A stretch of 64,000 nucleotides of DNA from Halomonas urumqiensis. GTDB taxonomy: Bacteria > Pseudomonadota > Gammaproteobacteria > Pseudomonadales > Halomonadaceae. Location: NCBI RefSeq assembly GCF_003028575.1, contig NZ_PYUD01000008.1, forward strand, positions 1-64,000, given 5' to 3'. Within the stretch, counting starts at the first letter, position 1, and the number at the start of each line of letters is the position of its first letter. The translations under genes were made by a program, and so were the position numbers. A model generated the notes under the pieces. It was not told the origin of the DNA. It made no database searches and worked only from the letters and a program-made list of their open reading frames with translations. Shown here piece after piece: positions 12,178 to 20,879 of this stretch.

Positions 12178-12400
12178 ACTCGATACACGCTTCGATGCGG
12201 GTGACGAGATACTTGATGAGCTCGACCTATCGCAAGCCAAGCGCCCTCTCAGGCAACAGAAACGGGTCAATGTCGACTTCCCGACATGGATGATCGACTC
12301 GCTTGATCGCGAAGCCGCGCGCCTTGGCGTCACTCGCCAATCGATCATCAAGATATGGCTTGCCGAGCGCCTCGAGCAGCACGGCTCCCATCAGCACTGA
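12164..12400 (+). CDS. brnA: BrnA family antitoxin (ribbon-helix-helix)
   Basis: 78-residue partner of BrnT. The C-terminal half (about residues 32-70) reads as a ribbon-helix-helix domain: beta strand KRVNVDFPTWM, then helices DSLDREAARLGVTRQS and IKIWLAERL. The acidic N-terminal part would cover the toxin. BrnA binds and neutralises BrnT and autoregulates the operon. It overlaps brnT and is followed by a terminator. Confidence 0.85.
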   Translation: MKAHELDTRFDAGDEILDELDLSQAKRPLRQQKRVNVDFPTWMIDSLDREAARLGVTRQSIIKIWLAERLEQHGSHQH

Positions 12401-12418
12401 CTCCACCCTGCCAATACT

Positions 12419-12456
12419 AAAAAAACCGGCGCTGCCATGAGCAGTGCCGGTTTTTT
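12419..12456. terminator. Terminator after brnTA (copy 2)
   Basis: Same A7-stem-CATGA-stem-T6 hairpin as at 11813-11850, with 36 of 38 bases identical. It can end brnTA on the plus strand and nadE, whose stop is at 12482, on the minus strand. Confidence 0.8.
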
Positions 12457-12481
12457 GGGCTTCGCGTTTACGGTCGGCGCT

Positions 12482-14113
12482 TCACTCGCCTGGCTGCCAG
12501 CCGTTGACGATGGGATAGCGACGGTCGCGCCCGAAGCCGCGTGGCGTGACGCGCACCCCTACCGGCGCCTGGCGGCGCTTGTACTCGCAGCGGTCGACCA
12601 GCTTGACCACCTTGTAGACATCGTCGCGCGCAAAGCCCGCCTCGATGATCGACTCGGCGCTCATGTCGCCCTCGATATAGCGCACCAGGATGGCATCGAG
12701 CACATCGTAGTCGGGCAGCGTATCGCTGTCCTGCTGGTCCGGCGCCAGCTCGGCGGAGGGCGGACGCTCGATCACCCGTTCCGGGATCGCCGGTGACTGG
12801 GTATTGCGCCAGCGCGCCAGCCGGTAGACCCAGGTCTTGTAGACATCCTTGATGGCATTGTAGCCACCCACCATATCGCCGTAGAGCGTGGCGTAGCCTA
12901 CCGCCATCTCGCTCTTGTTGCCGGTGGTCAGCACCATCAGGCCCTTCTTGTTGGAGATCGCCATCAACAGTACGCCACGGCAGCGTGACTGCAGGTTCTC
13001 CTCGGTGGTGTCGCGCTCGGTACCGGCGAAGCTCTCGGCAAGCGTCGTCATGAATGCATCGACCATCGGCTCGATCGGCATCACCTCGTAATTCACCCCG
13101 AGCATCGTGGCCTGCTCGGCGGCATCCTGTTTGGAGATGTCCGCCGTGTAGTGGTAGGGCATCATCACCGCCTGCACGCGCTGCGGGCCAAGCGCATCCA
13201 CCGCGATGGCAAGCGACAAGGCCGAATCGATGCCACCCGACAAGCCCAGCACCACGCCTTGGAAACCACTCTTGTTGACGTAGTCGCGAAGCCCGGTGAC
13301 CAGAGCGCAGTAGAGGCTGTCCTCGGGCTCGACCTCGGGTTCCGTCTCGCCGGGTTGCGGCACCCAACCGCCCTTCTCATGCACGAACTGCACCGGCATC
13401 AGGCCCACCGCCCAGTGCGGTGCCTGCACCTGCAACGTGCCCTTGGCATCCACGCACGCCGAGCCACCATCGAAGACCAACTCATCCTGGCCACCGATCA
13501 TGTTGACGTAGACCAGCGGCAGCTCGACCTCAGCGGCCCGTTCCTCCAGCAGCCGCAGACGCTCGGCCGGCTTGTCGTGATGGAAAGGCGAGGCATTCAG
13601 GCTGATCAGAATCTGCGCACCGGCCTGACGGGCCGCACGCACAGGCTCGCCATGCCACAGGTCCTCACAGATCAACAAGCCCAGCTTCGCGCCCTTGTGA
13701 TCGATCACCAGCGGTTCGCTGCCGGCGGCGAAGTAGCGCTGCTCGTCGAACACCTGGTAGTTGGGCAGTGACTGCTTGGCGTACTCCCCCAGCCACTCAC
13801 CGTTGTAGAGCACCCCGGCGAGGTTCCAGGTACGCCCCTCGCGGCGGCCGGGATACCCGACGATCACCAGCACGTCGCGTACCACCTTCTCAGCCATGCG
13901 CGTGCGGGCATCACGCAACCGCGTCTCCATCGAGGGGCGCAGCAACAGATCTTCCGGCGGGTAGCCGGTCAGGAAGAGTTCGGGCAGCACGACGATGTCG
14001 GCGCCATGCTCGATGCGCGCCTCGCGCACCGCTTCGATGGCGGTATCGGTGTTGCCGGGAATGTCCCCTACCAGCGGGTCGAGCTGAGCCATCACCAGCG
14101 TCAGGTCTTGCAT
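12482..14113 (-). CDS. nadE: Glutamine-dependent NAD+ synthetase
   Basis: Converts nicotinic acid adenine dinucleotide to NAD+ with ammonia released from glutamine. The 543 residues hold an N-terminal nitrilase-type amidase domain (1-260) with its Glu-Lys-Cys triad visible in VVLPELFLTGYPPEDLL, YAKQSLPNY and LLICEDLWHG. The C-terminal ATP-pyrophosphatase domain has the P-loop LGLSGGIDSAL near residue 293. This is the two-domain form, unlike the ammonia-only NadE of E. coli. Ribosome site of the ATG at 14113 is weak. Confidence 0.96.
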   Translation of the reverse strand: MQDLTLVMAQLDPLVGDIPGNTDTAIEAVREARIEHGADIVVLPELFLTGYPPEDLLLRPSMETRLRDARTRMAEKVVRDVLVIVGYPGRREGRTWNLAGVLYNGEWLGEYAKQSLPNYQVFDEQRYFAAGSEPLVIDHKGAKLGLLICEDLWHGEPVRAARQAGAQILISLNASPFHHDKPAERLRLLEERAAEVELPLVYVNMIGGQDELVFDGGSACVDAKGTLQVQAPHWAVGLMPVQFVHEKGGWVPQPGETEPEVEPEDSLYCALVTGLRDYVNKSGFQGVVLGLSGGIDSALSLAIAVDALGPQRVQAVMMPYHYTADISKQDAAEQATMLGVNYEVMPIEPMVDAFMTTLAESFAGTERDTTEENLQSRCRGVLLMAISNKKGLMVLTTGNKSEMAVGYATLYGDMVGGYNAIKDVYKTWVYRLARWRNTQSPAIPERVIERPPSAELAPDQQDSDTLPDYDVLDAILVRYIEGDMSAESIIEAGFARDDVYKVVKLVDRCEYKRRQAPVGVRVTPRGFGRDRRYPIVNGWQPGE

Positions 14114-14220
14114 GGGCGTAGAAATCTCTCGAGAATCGATGAATAACCTCCATTGTCCCGCAAGGGCGGCCGGCTGGCAAAGCCGAAGCCGACCACCCCC
14201 ACCAGGGAGCCTCGAAAGGA

Positions 14221-14481
14221 ATGAACCTCTTGCTGATCCGCCTGATCATCTTCGCCGTGCTGTTCTTCGCCGGCTTCAAGCTCTACCGCATGTACCGGGA
14301 GTGGAAGCTCGACCGCGAGGAACTGTTGGAAGATGACCAGAAAAACGAGGGCGGCCAGATGGTGCGCTGCACCTGGTGCAACGTGCACGTGCCGGAGAGC
14401 GAAGCCTTGCGCGACAAGGGCGAATGGTTCTGCTGCAGCGCCCACCGTGACAAGTACCTCGAAGAACAGAAGGAAGAATAG
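14221..14481 (+). CDS. PP0621-like small membrane protein with C-terminal zinc-binding cysteines
   Basis: 86 residues: one N-terminal transmembrane helix (about 3-22, LLLIRLIIFAVLFFAGFKLY), a charged linker, then a treble-clef-like cysteine/histidine cluster, CTWC near 50 with HVP, and FCCSAHRDKYL near 70. This matches the PP0621 family of Pseudomonas and Halomonas, of unknown function. The protein is probably inner-membrane anchored with the metal site in the cytoplasm. GGAG sits upstream of ATG 14221. It diverges from nadE. Confidence 0.8.
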   Translation: MNLLLIRLIIFAVLFFAGFKLYRMYREWKLDREELLEDDQKNEGGQMVRCTWCNVHVPESEALRDKGEWFCCSAHRDKYLEEQKEE

Positions 14482-14516
14482 CTTCGGGCTTTGGGGCTCG
14501 AGTTTAGGGCGGCGCA

Positions 14517-14606
14517 GGGGACAGGGCGTCGCGGACATCTTTTTCAGGGATGAAAAAGCTAGCGCCCAGGGACGGGTTCACAGCGTGTCCGCAGCGCCCT
14601 GTCGCC
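14517..14606. repeat. REP-like composite palindrome
   Basis: Outer arms of 18 bp (14520-14537 and 14586-14603, 16 of 18 paired) read GACAGGGCG...GCGGACA and its complement. Inside sits a perfect second hairpin, CTTTTTCA (14539-14546) and TGAAAAAG (14551-14558). I recall similar dispersed elements in Halomonas intergenic regions, but this is from memory. Confidence 0.6.
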
Positions 14607-14608
14607 GT

Positions 14609-14641
14609 CCAGCCGCAATCCAGCCGCAGTCCAGCCGCAGT
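14609..14641. repeat. Three 11-bp tandem repeats
   Basis: Three consecutive copies of CCAGCCGCA(A/G)T, the last two identical, lie right after the REP-like palindrome and just before the thiO stop. Confidence 0.75.
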
Positions 14642-14658
14642 CCATCAAGGTCAGTAAT

Positions 14659-15762
14659 TCACGCGGTACTCGCCAACGCCTCCGAAAGACGATAAGGCGC
14701 CGTGTCGAGTATCGGCTCGCGCCCAAGCAACTGATCGACCAGCAGCCGCGTCGAGGCCGGCGCCAGCACCAGCCCGTTGCGGTAATGCCCCGCGTTCACA
14801 TGCAGGTTATCGAACCCGGGCACCGCACCGATGAACGGCACGCCATCCGGAGAACCGGGACGCAGCCCCGCCCAGTGATGTTCCACCTCGCATTCCGCCA
14901 GGGCCGGGATGATCTTCACCGCACTCTCCCAAAGCGACTCACGCGCATCCGGCGTGGCGGTCTTGTCGAACCCGCACTCCTCCAGGGTCGAACCCGCCAG
15001 CACACGGCCATCAGCGCGCGGAATCACATAGCGACCATCCATCAACACCACGCGCCGCACCAACCCTGGCGGGGTCTTGAACAGAATCATCTGCCCTTTC
15101 ACCGGGCGCACGGGGAGCCGCACCTCGAGGCGTTCCAGAAGGCCTGACGCCCACGCGCCGCCACACACGATCACCTGGCCGCCGGCCACAGGGCCTGCCG
15201 TGGTATTCACCGCCAACACGCGCCCAGCCGCCGACTCGAACCCCGTTACCTCGCACTCCTCACGCAATGTGACGCTCGGCATGGCCGCCAGCCGGGCGCG
15301 TAGCGCGCTGACAAGGCGCGGGTTGCGAATGCTGCCAAGGGTCGGCATCCACAAGGCATCGGCAAGCCCCGCGACCGCCTCGGGTTCCTTGTCGTAGAGA
15401 AAATCGGCATCCACACGCTCAAGCGGTTTGCCGACCTCCCGCGCCCATGCCATGGCGCGTGGTTCGTCATCCACCCGCAGGTACAACAACCCCTTCTGGC
15501 GGTACTCCGGATCGATGCCGGTCTCTTCCAGCAGGCGCAGCGCTAGTTCGGGGTAATAGCCCTCCGACCAGGTGGAAAGCCGCGAAATCGGCGCGCTGTA
15601 GCGCCAGGGATACAACGGCGAGACGATGCCACCGCCCGCCCATGATGCCTCGCGCCCGCACTGGCCGCGTTCCAGCAATGTCACCGAATGGCCGGCATCG
15701 GCCAGCTGCAGCGTCGTCATCATGCCGATAACGCCGCCACCCACAATCAGGAATTCACTCAC
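14659..15762 (-). CDS. thiO: Glycine oxidase ThiO
   Basis: FAD enzyme of the DAO family that oxidises glycine to iminoglycine for the thiazole ring of thiamine. The N-terminal dinucleotide-binding motif GGGVIGMMTT (about residues 7-16) is followed by ERGQCGREASWAGGGIVSPLYPW, typical of ThiO. I prefer the GTG at 15762 (VSEFLIVGGG, 367 residues), since the family begins close to the FAD motif; ATG at 15792 would add ten residues. Neither has a good ribosome site. In Pseudomonas thiO also flanks fimT and the minor pilin genes. Confidence 0.88.
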   Translation of the reverse strand: MSEFLIVGGGVIGMMTTLQLADAGHSVTLLERGQCGREASWAGGGIVSPLYPWRYSAPISRLSTWSEGYYPELALRLLEETGIDPEYRQKGLLYLRVDDEPRAMAWAREVGKPLERVDADFLYDKEPEAVAGLADALWMPTLGSIRNPRLVSALRARLAAMPSVTLREECEVTGFESAAGRVLAVNTTAGPVAGGQVIVCGGAWASGLLERLEVRLPVRPVKGQMILFKTPPGLVRRVVLMDGRYVIPRADGRVLAGSTLEECGFDKTATPDARESLWESAVKIIPALAECEVEHHWAGLRPGSPDGVPFIGAVPGFDNLHVNAGHYRNGLVLAPASTRLLVDQLLGREPILDTAPYRLSEALASTA

Positions 15763-15860
15763 GAGATGTGTCCGTAATGGCTGACAAGGCATTCAGCGGG
15801 GAGTGGCTAAGGTGAAACAACACGGTGCCCATGGATGACGCATCATGCCTGGAGGGAACC

Positions 15861-16454
15861 ATGCCCCCGATCGCCCCGCATCACCCCCGCAGAATCGCTC
15901 TCTACCATAACGGCAGCGCCCCGCCGCTGGCAAAGCGCACGCAGCCATACCGTCAGCATGGGCTGACGCTGATCGAACTGCTTGTCACCATCGCGGTGCT
16001 GGCGGTGCTCGTCACCCAAGTGCTGCCGAGCTACCAACGCTTTGTCGCCCGCAACGAAGTCGCCGCGGAAGTGATGCGCATCAAGACGGCGCTGGCCTTG
16101 GCCAGGAATACGGCGATTACAAGGCGTAAGACAATCACCGTATGTCCGGTGGCCGCTGTTGATGCAGCCCGTTGCGAGCTGAGTGACTGGTCGCTACCAC
16201 TGGTAATCGTGGAAGGAAAGAACGCGGGCACCAGTCTAGAGGATACAACGTTGCTACGAATTCTCGACGGCACCAACGGGCCAGAGATAACTTTCAATCG
16301 CGACCGACCCATTCGCTATCAATCCACTGGTTGGGCGCGCGGGCACAATGGCACCTTTACCATTTGCCTCCAAAGTCGGCTCAAAGCCTTAATAGTGTTG
16401 AGCAATTACGGTAGGTTAAGAACCATACAGCATCCCCAAGCCAACTGCAGTTAA
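15861..16454 (+). CDS. Type IV pilin-like protein, GspH/FimT family
   Basis: Prepilin of about 197 residues. After a basic leader of unusual length (about 37 residues) comes the type III signal cleavage site, G before LTLIELLVTIAV, and a hydrophobic helix. The rest fits GspH/FimT minor pseudopilins. GGAGG precedes the ATG at 15861. It would be processed by PilD and may prime pilus assembly. It is transcribed toward pilX, whose stop is only six bases away. The second half has lower GC than the flanking genes. Confidence 0.8.
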   Translation: MPPIAPHHPRRIALYHNGSAPPLAKRTQPYRQHGLTLIELLVTIAVLAVLVTQVLPSYQRFVARNEVAAEVMRIKTALALARNTAITRRKTITVCPVAAVDAARCELSDWSLPLVIVEGKNAGTSLEDTTLLRILDGTNGPEITFNRDRPIRYQSTGWARGHNGTFTICLQSRLKALIVLSNYGRLRTIQHPQANCS

Positions 16455-16460
16455 AGTGAA

Positions 16461-17708
16461 TTAATAATTGCCAATCAATTCACTCCAAGACGCCATATAA
16501 AAATTACCCTTTAGAGTCTGATTATCCACCCCCCACAATTCATCCAAACCGCTACCATCAATAAGTTCAAATGCATTCAAAATAGCAAGGGGATCATAAC
16601 TATAACTTGATGAGCCACCACCACCTATCTCAATCTTTTTATCATCAAACTCACAACCCGTTGCAGCACCCGCATCCCAACAAGCACTGTCAACTATAGG
16701 CGCTGAGACTACCGAGCCTTTAAACTCACCACCTCCACCGCCTGAGACAACATAGTCACCTAAAACAATAACTAGCCCCTCAAAACCAGGAACACCACCA
16801 AAATCAACATTCCCATCCACTATCAGTATTCCGCTACCGGTAAAGTTTCCAGACCTAGAGAAAGTCTCTCTATTACCATCAGCATCATCAGCGGATTTCA
16901 CATAAGTAATTGAGCCTTCAGGAACACTACTGGGAATAGAATTGACAATTGACTCACTATAATTATCACGAATACCATAAACGAACTGTGCAAGCATGTC
17001 AGCGTTTTTTAGTATATCTAGATCAATACCACCTTGAATTCCGCCATAATAATTGCACAACCTATTATTCCCACCCCCATCCAAACATGTATATGTATCA
17101 TCACCCGTGTCATGCATGACATAATCATCAAACTCACCGTTTTTTGGTATAATTGATGAAGCTATATTTTCTGCAATTATACCACAGCCCACTTGGACTG
17201 CCGCCTTAATATTGCCATTCACCTCCTCCTCACCTGTTACTTCCATATTGGAGCTAGGCGGGACAAATTCGACACTGCCTTCTTCACAATCATCATCATT
17301 ATTAGCCGCAACTATAGTACCTCCAGGGCCTATACTTAATATCCCCAGATAGCTAATAACTCTTTGGGAAATTAAGTCACTACCTGCCATAACTTCCCCA
17401 ACGCTGTTAAACAGGTATTTACCATATCCATCAGGGGTAACGCTCCAGCTATAATAGACATTATCTCTATCGTCAGATACCAAAACACCTTCTTCACTAG
17501 ATAGACTTGAGGGATCGAACTCCAACCATGCTTTAGAAGCCCCATATTCAGCAGCGAGAAGAGCCTGTACCGAGGCTCTTTGATTACCTGCCATGGACTC
17601 TTCCAGCCTGGCACTTTGAAAGCTGGACAAACCCAACATGAGCGCCACCACCAATAACACCAATGTTACGACGAGCGCTGCCCCTCGCTGATCACCTCGG
17701 CTACTCAT
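16461..17708 (-). CDS. pilX: Long PilX-like pilus assembly protein
   Basis: 415 residues. The N terminus (RGAALVVTLVLLVVALML, then SSFQSARLEESMAGNQ) is a PilX N-terminal domain with one membrane helix and no G-F cleavage motif. The C-terminal 250 residues carry a glycine-rich repeat region (SGILIVDGNVDFGGV, GLVIVLGDYVVSGGGG) like the polymer-forming extension seen in some PilX proteins; classic PilX is under 200 residues. GGGGAGGTGGT precedes the ATG at 17708. The gene is clearly AT-rich compared with its neighbours, suggesting recent acquisition or rapid replacement. pilY1, normally next to pilX, is absent. Confidence 0.78.
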   Translation of the reverse strand: MSSRGDQRGAALVVTLVLLVVALMLGLSSFQSARLEESMAGNQRASVQALLAAEYGASKAWLEFDPSSLSSEEGVLVSDDRDNVYYSWSVTPDGYGKYLFNSVGEVMAGSDLISQRVISYLGILSIGPGGTIVAANNDDDCEEGSVEFVPPSSNMEVTGEEEVNGNIKAAVQVGCGIIAENIASSIIPKNGEFDDYVMHDTGDDTYTCLDGGGNNRLCNYYGGIQGGIDLDILKNADMLAQFVYGIRDNYSESIVNSIPSSVPEGSITYVKSADDADGNRETFSRSGNFTGSGILIVDGNVDFGGVPGFEGLVIVLGDYVVSGGGGGEFKGSVVSAPIVDSACWDAGAATGCEFDDKKIEIGGGGSSSYSYDPLAILNAFELIDGSGLDELWGVDNQTLKGNFYMASWSELIGNY

Positions 17709-17745
17709 ACCACCTCCCCGCATGGGCTTCACCATGCATCATTAT

Positions 17746-18294
17746 TCAGAATCTTGAGAGAATTTCTTCACGCCTGGCCACCACAAAACTGTAGGCTGCG
17801 TACTCCGCTGACTCTCCTCTCATTGGCTCGAACTCGACTTCCACTTCGATGAGTTGGGGATCTGCTGAGCCGAAGTTCAAGCCGGTGACACCTTCTATCA
17901 ATGAATTAGGAACAGACAAAGCCTCCCCCTCGCATTGAATCTCAATCGTCACTGTATTCTGACCCAATGCATATTGCACTTGGACAAGCTCATCCCCAGA
18001 GCAATATACATCATCGGGGCGCACTCCAGCCCCATAATTGAGAACCAACCTCTCCCCGTCATCGGCATCGGCTGCGGTTGTGGCGGTTCTGATATCGAGA
18101 GAAACAATGTCAGCCAGGTAGCGCAATGACTCCTGGCGATTTGCCAGCTCTGCCACCCTGTCATAAGATTGCTTGCCCATCAGAAAAAGCTGGCCGGCGC
18201 CGAGGACTATAATCAGGCCGATCACCAAGGCCACCATCAGCTCCACCAAGGTAAAACCCGCGCTGCGCCTGCTCAAAACCAGACATTTCTTCAT
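17746..18294 (-). CDS. pilW: Type IV pilus minor pilin PilW
   Basis: 182-residue prepilin with leader MKKCLVLSRRSAG and cleavage before FTLVELMVALVIGL, then the PilW-typical QSYDRVAELANRQESLRYL region. It joins PilV, PilX and FimU in the tip complex that primes pilus polymerisation. Its ATG overlaps the pilV stop by four bases. It is shorter than the 250 or so residues of P. aeruginosa PilW. Confidence 0.82.
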   Translation of the reverse strand: MKKCLVLSRRSAGFTLVELMVALVIGLIIVLGAGQLFLMGKQSYDRVAELANRQESLRYLADIVSLDIRTATTAADADDGERLVLNYGAGVRPDDVYCSGDELVQVQYALGQNTVTIEIQCEGEALSVPNSLIEGVTGLNFGSADPQLIEVEVEFEPMRGESAEYAAYSFVVARREEILSRF

Positions 18295-18728
18295 GGGGCC
18301 ACCTCACCTGGCAACCGCACGACGTATACCAACGACGAAACGTTTTCGCCTCCGAAGCGATCATCTTCCCAGGCCACTGTGACCGTGTACTCACAGTCAA
18401 CTGCCACAACGGGTTCATCATCAAGCCCGTTCAGGTAAACGCCCCAAACATCACTCCAACTATCCAGGCCGCCAGCACCATTGAGATCGCCTGCCGCCGG
18501 GCACGTCCCTCCCGACTCACCCAACGCTACCCATAGACGCTCTACCGCATCCTGAGCGGCGAGCGTTGCCACAGAACGCTGATATGACACATGCGCACTC
18601 TGCATCGCCTTGAGTTGCATGGCGGCCACACCCAGCAGCCCAAGCGACAAAACCAGCACCGCGATCAATGCCTCGAGAAGGGTAAAGCCCTTGGATGACG
18701 GTCTCCTCATGGGCGCGATATTAACCAT
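18291..18728 (-). CDS. pilV: Type IV pilus minor pilin PilV
   Basis: 145 residues from the ATG at 18728, which has GAGG six bases upstream; three other in-frame ATGs nearby (18773, 18734, 18707) are possible. Leader ends at SSKG before FTLLEALIAVLVLSLGLLGV, the usual PilV start, followed by AAMQLKAMQSAH. It overlaps the fimU-like gene by eight bases and pilW by four, so the set is one operon. Confidence 0.82.
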   Translation of the reverse strand: MVNIAPMRRPSSKGFTLLEALIAVLVLSLGLLGVAAMQLKAMQSAHVSYQRSVATLAAQDAVERLWVALGESGGTCPAAGDLNGAGGLDSWSDVWGVYLNGLDDEPVVAVDCEYTVTVAWEDDRFGGENVSSLVYVVRLPGEVAP

Positions 18729-19200
18729 TCTCATCCTCGCTCGGCTCAGGAATGGTATCCGTCTTGCTGACACGCCCCGTCAATCCGATCTCGATTCCAC
18801 TCACCCTATCCTCGCCCAAACTCACGGCGAGTGTGCAATCTGTCCAATCAACACAAGTGCTCATACGCCTACCAAGAGCGTTGAACTCAACTGAACCAGT
18901 GCTTATAGAGACTTTATCGTCACTTGCTGCACCCATTCTCAGGATATTTCCTGATTCACCTTCAGGATAAACTTTATACTCCCAGGGCGCGTCGCTGATA
19001 ATCTCAAACACTATCGTCTCGCGACGTTTGGCTGCCTCGCTCCTGGCATAATTTAGCCCCGTAAGAACTTCATTATAATCGGCAGAGAACCTGTTGGTTG
19101 CCATCATGCCTTGAAAGCCTGGAACGGCAATGGTTGCCAGGATCACGGCGACTGCCAATGTGACCAACAACTCAATAAGCGTGAAGCCTCTACTAATCAT
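18721..19200 (-). CDS. fimU: GspH/FimU-family minor pilin
   Basis: 159-residue prepilin with a very short leader (MISRG) before FTLIELLVTLAVAVIL. The body fits FimU/GspH: ATNRFSADYNEVLTGLNYARSEAAKRRETI. FimU is part of the minor pilin core that starts pilus assembly. It lies four bases after the pilE-like gene and overlaps pilV. A weak GGTGA precedes the ATG. Confidence 0.8.
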   Translation of the reverse strand: MISRGFTLIELLVTLAVAVILATIAVPGFQGMMATNRFSADYNEVLTGLNYARSEAAKRRETIVFEIISDAPWEYKVYPEGESGNILRMGAASDDKVSISTGSVEFNALGRRMSTCVDWTDCTLAVSLGEDRVSGIEIGLTGRVSKTDTIPEPSEDENG

Positions 19201-19204
19201 AAGG

Positions 19205-19639
19205 TCACCAACAATCCGCAGGAGCTGTGGCGCCAGTCTGGTCGATCGTCAATGTCTCACACCCACTTGTCACTTGGCTCCCGTCATGGGTTGCCTCAAG
19301 GGTAAAGGTAGCGCCGGGTGCTGGGTCGTTGTAAGTCAATGTGTAAACCCCGGACTCGGAGTCAGGCAGATCAGCTTCAGCAATACAGCTTGCTTCAGCG
19401 TATGTGTTGTTCACCGTGTAGCAGCGTTCCAATTGACCCGCGACATCCATCAACACGGCGACTCCTTCGCTGACCCTTGCCTGCTGCACATACCGCGTAT
19501 AACTCGGGTAGGCGATGGAGGCGAGGATTCCCACCACGGCTACCGCAATCATCAGTTCGATGAGCGTGAAGCCGGCGGCCCGCCGGGTGTTGCCTGTGTG
19601 GCCCTGCGGCCTTGTGCGTCGGGTGCTCGGTGGCATCAC
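19205..19639 (-). CDS. pilE: Type IV pilin, PilE-like
   Basis: 144-residue prepilin: basic leader of 23 residues, cleavage before FTLIELMIAVAVVGIL, and the PilE-typical YPSYTRYVQQARVSEG followed by a Cys-bounded variable domain (Cys near 94, 102, 129 and 143). GTG at 19639 has GGGAG nine bases upstream; the adjacent ATG at 19636 is an alternative. It opens the minor pilin operon next to ispH, as in Pseudomonas. Confidence 0.82.
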   Translation of the reverse strand: MMPPSTRRTRPQGHTGNTRRAAGFTLIELMIAVAVVGILASIAYPSYTRYVQQARVSEGVAVLMDVAGQLERCYTVNNTYAEASCIAEADLPDSESGVYTLTYNDPAPGATFTLEATHDGSQVTSGCETLTIDQTGATAPADCW

Positions 19640-19724
19640 GCGGCGCGTCTCCCTTGGTCTTCGCTTGCGTTACGTTTGGTTTCAGTATGTATCACCCCCG
19701 GCTTTGCCGCTAGGGGAGTGCCAC

Positions 19725-19750
19725 AAAAAAGCCGGGCGTCTGCCCGGCTT
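19725..19750 (-). terminator. ispH terminator
   Basis: A 9-bp perfect stem (AAGCCGGGC, 19729-19737, with 19742-19750) and GTCT loop are followed on the minus strand by a run of six T. It separates ispH from the pilin operon. Confidence 0.85.
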
Positions 19751-19841
19751 CCTTGCCATGGTGGATTCACTGGGAGCATGCCATGGCTGATACACCTCGC
19801 CATATTTCCCTATTAGCACATGCTTACCCTATCGGCTTAGT

Positions 19842-20810
19842 CTAGCTGCTTGTGATCACCCTTTCACGCAGTTCACGCGGCATCGAGAAGGTAATGGTCT
19901 CGGCTCGGCCGTCGAGCTCTTCGGGCACCTCGGCGCCGAGTGCCTGAAGGCGGTCGATCACGCCTTGCACCAGCACCTCGGGGGCGCTGGCGCCGGCGGT
20001 GACGCCAATCGCGCTCACGCCATCAAGCCAGGCGGGGTCGATCTGCTCGGCGTTGTCGACCAGGTGGGCCGGGGTGCCCATGCGCTCGGAAAGCTCGCGC
20101 AGGCGGTTGGAGTTGGAGCTGTTGGGGCTGCCCACCACCAGTACCAGGTCGGCACCGGCGGCTAGCTCGCGCACCGCGTCCTGGCGGTTCTGGGTGGCGT
20201 AGCAGATATCGTCCTTGCGCGGCCCTTCGATCTCAGGGAACTTGGCGCGCAGCGCGTCAATCACCTTGGCGGTGTCGTCCATGGAGAGCGTGGTCTGGGT
20301 GACGAAGGCAAGCCGGCTCGGGTCCTTGACCTCGAGGGCGGCAACGTCGCGCTCATCCTCCACCAGGTAGATATCACCGCCATGGCGGGTGTCGTAGCGC
20401 CCCATGGTGCCTTCCACTTCCGGGTGCCCCGCATGGCCGATCAGGATGCACTCCTGACCGCGCCGCGCGTAACGCAGCACTTCCAGGTGCACCTTGGTGA
20501 CCAGCGGACAGGTGGCATCGAACACGCGCAGTCCGCGCCGGTCGGCTTCTTCCTGCACGGCGCGGGAAACGCCATGGGCGGAGAAGATCACGATCACGTC
20601 GTCGGGCACTTCGTGAAGCTCTTCGACGAACACGGCGCCGCGCTCGCGCAGGGTATCGACCACGAAGCGGTTGTGGACGACTTCATGGCGAACGTAGATC
20701 GGCGGGCCGAACACGTCGAGGGCGCGGTTGACGATCTCGATGGCGCGATCGACCCCGGCGCAGAAGCCGCGGGGGTTGGCCATCTTGATTTGCATGGGTT
20801 TGGTTTGCAT
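19842..20810 (-). CDS. ispH: 4-hydroxy-3-methylbut-2-enyl diphosphate reductase
   Basis: Iron-sulfur enzyme of the last MEP-pathway step, giving isopentenyl and dimethylallyl diphosphate. The three cluster cysteines are visible in [17 protein letters not shown] and [11 protein letters not shown], with the substrate loop [11 protein letters not shown]. 322 residues from ATG 20810; [10 protein letters not shown] at 20795 aligns with the E. coli start, but AAGG lies before the upstream ATG. Last gene of the ileS-lspA-fkpB-ispH operon. Confidence 0.96.
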   Translation of the reverse strand: MQTKPMQIKMANPRGFCAGVDRAIEIVNRALDVFGPPIYVRHEVVHNRFVVDTLRERGAVFVEELHEVPDDVIVIFSAHGVSRAVQEEADRRGLRVFDATCPLVTKVHLEVLRYARRGQECILIGHAGHPEVEGTMGRYDTRHGGDIYLVEDERDVAALEVKDPSRLAFVTQTTLSMDDTAKVIDALRAKFPEIEGPRKDDICYATQNRQDAVRELAAGADLVLVVGSPNSSNSNRLRELSERMGTPAHLVDNAEQIDPAWLDGVSAIGVTAGASAPEVLVQGVIDRLQALGAEVPEELDGRAETITFSMPRELRERVITSS

Positions 20811-20879
20811 GGGGCCTTGCCTTGATGCCTGGGCATCCAGTCGATAATTCTTTGGGAGCCTGGAAACGTCTGATCTAGC

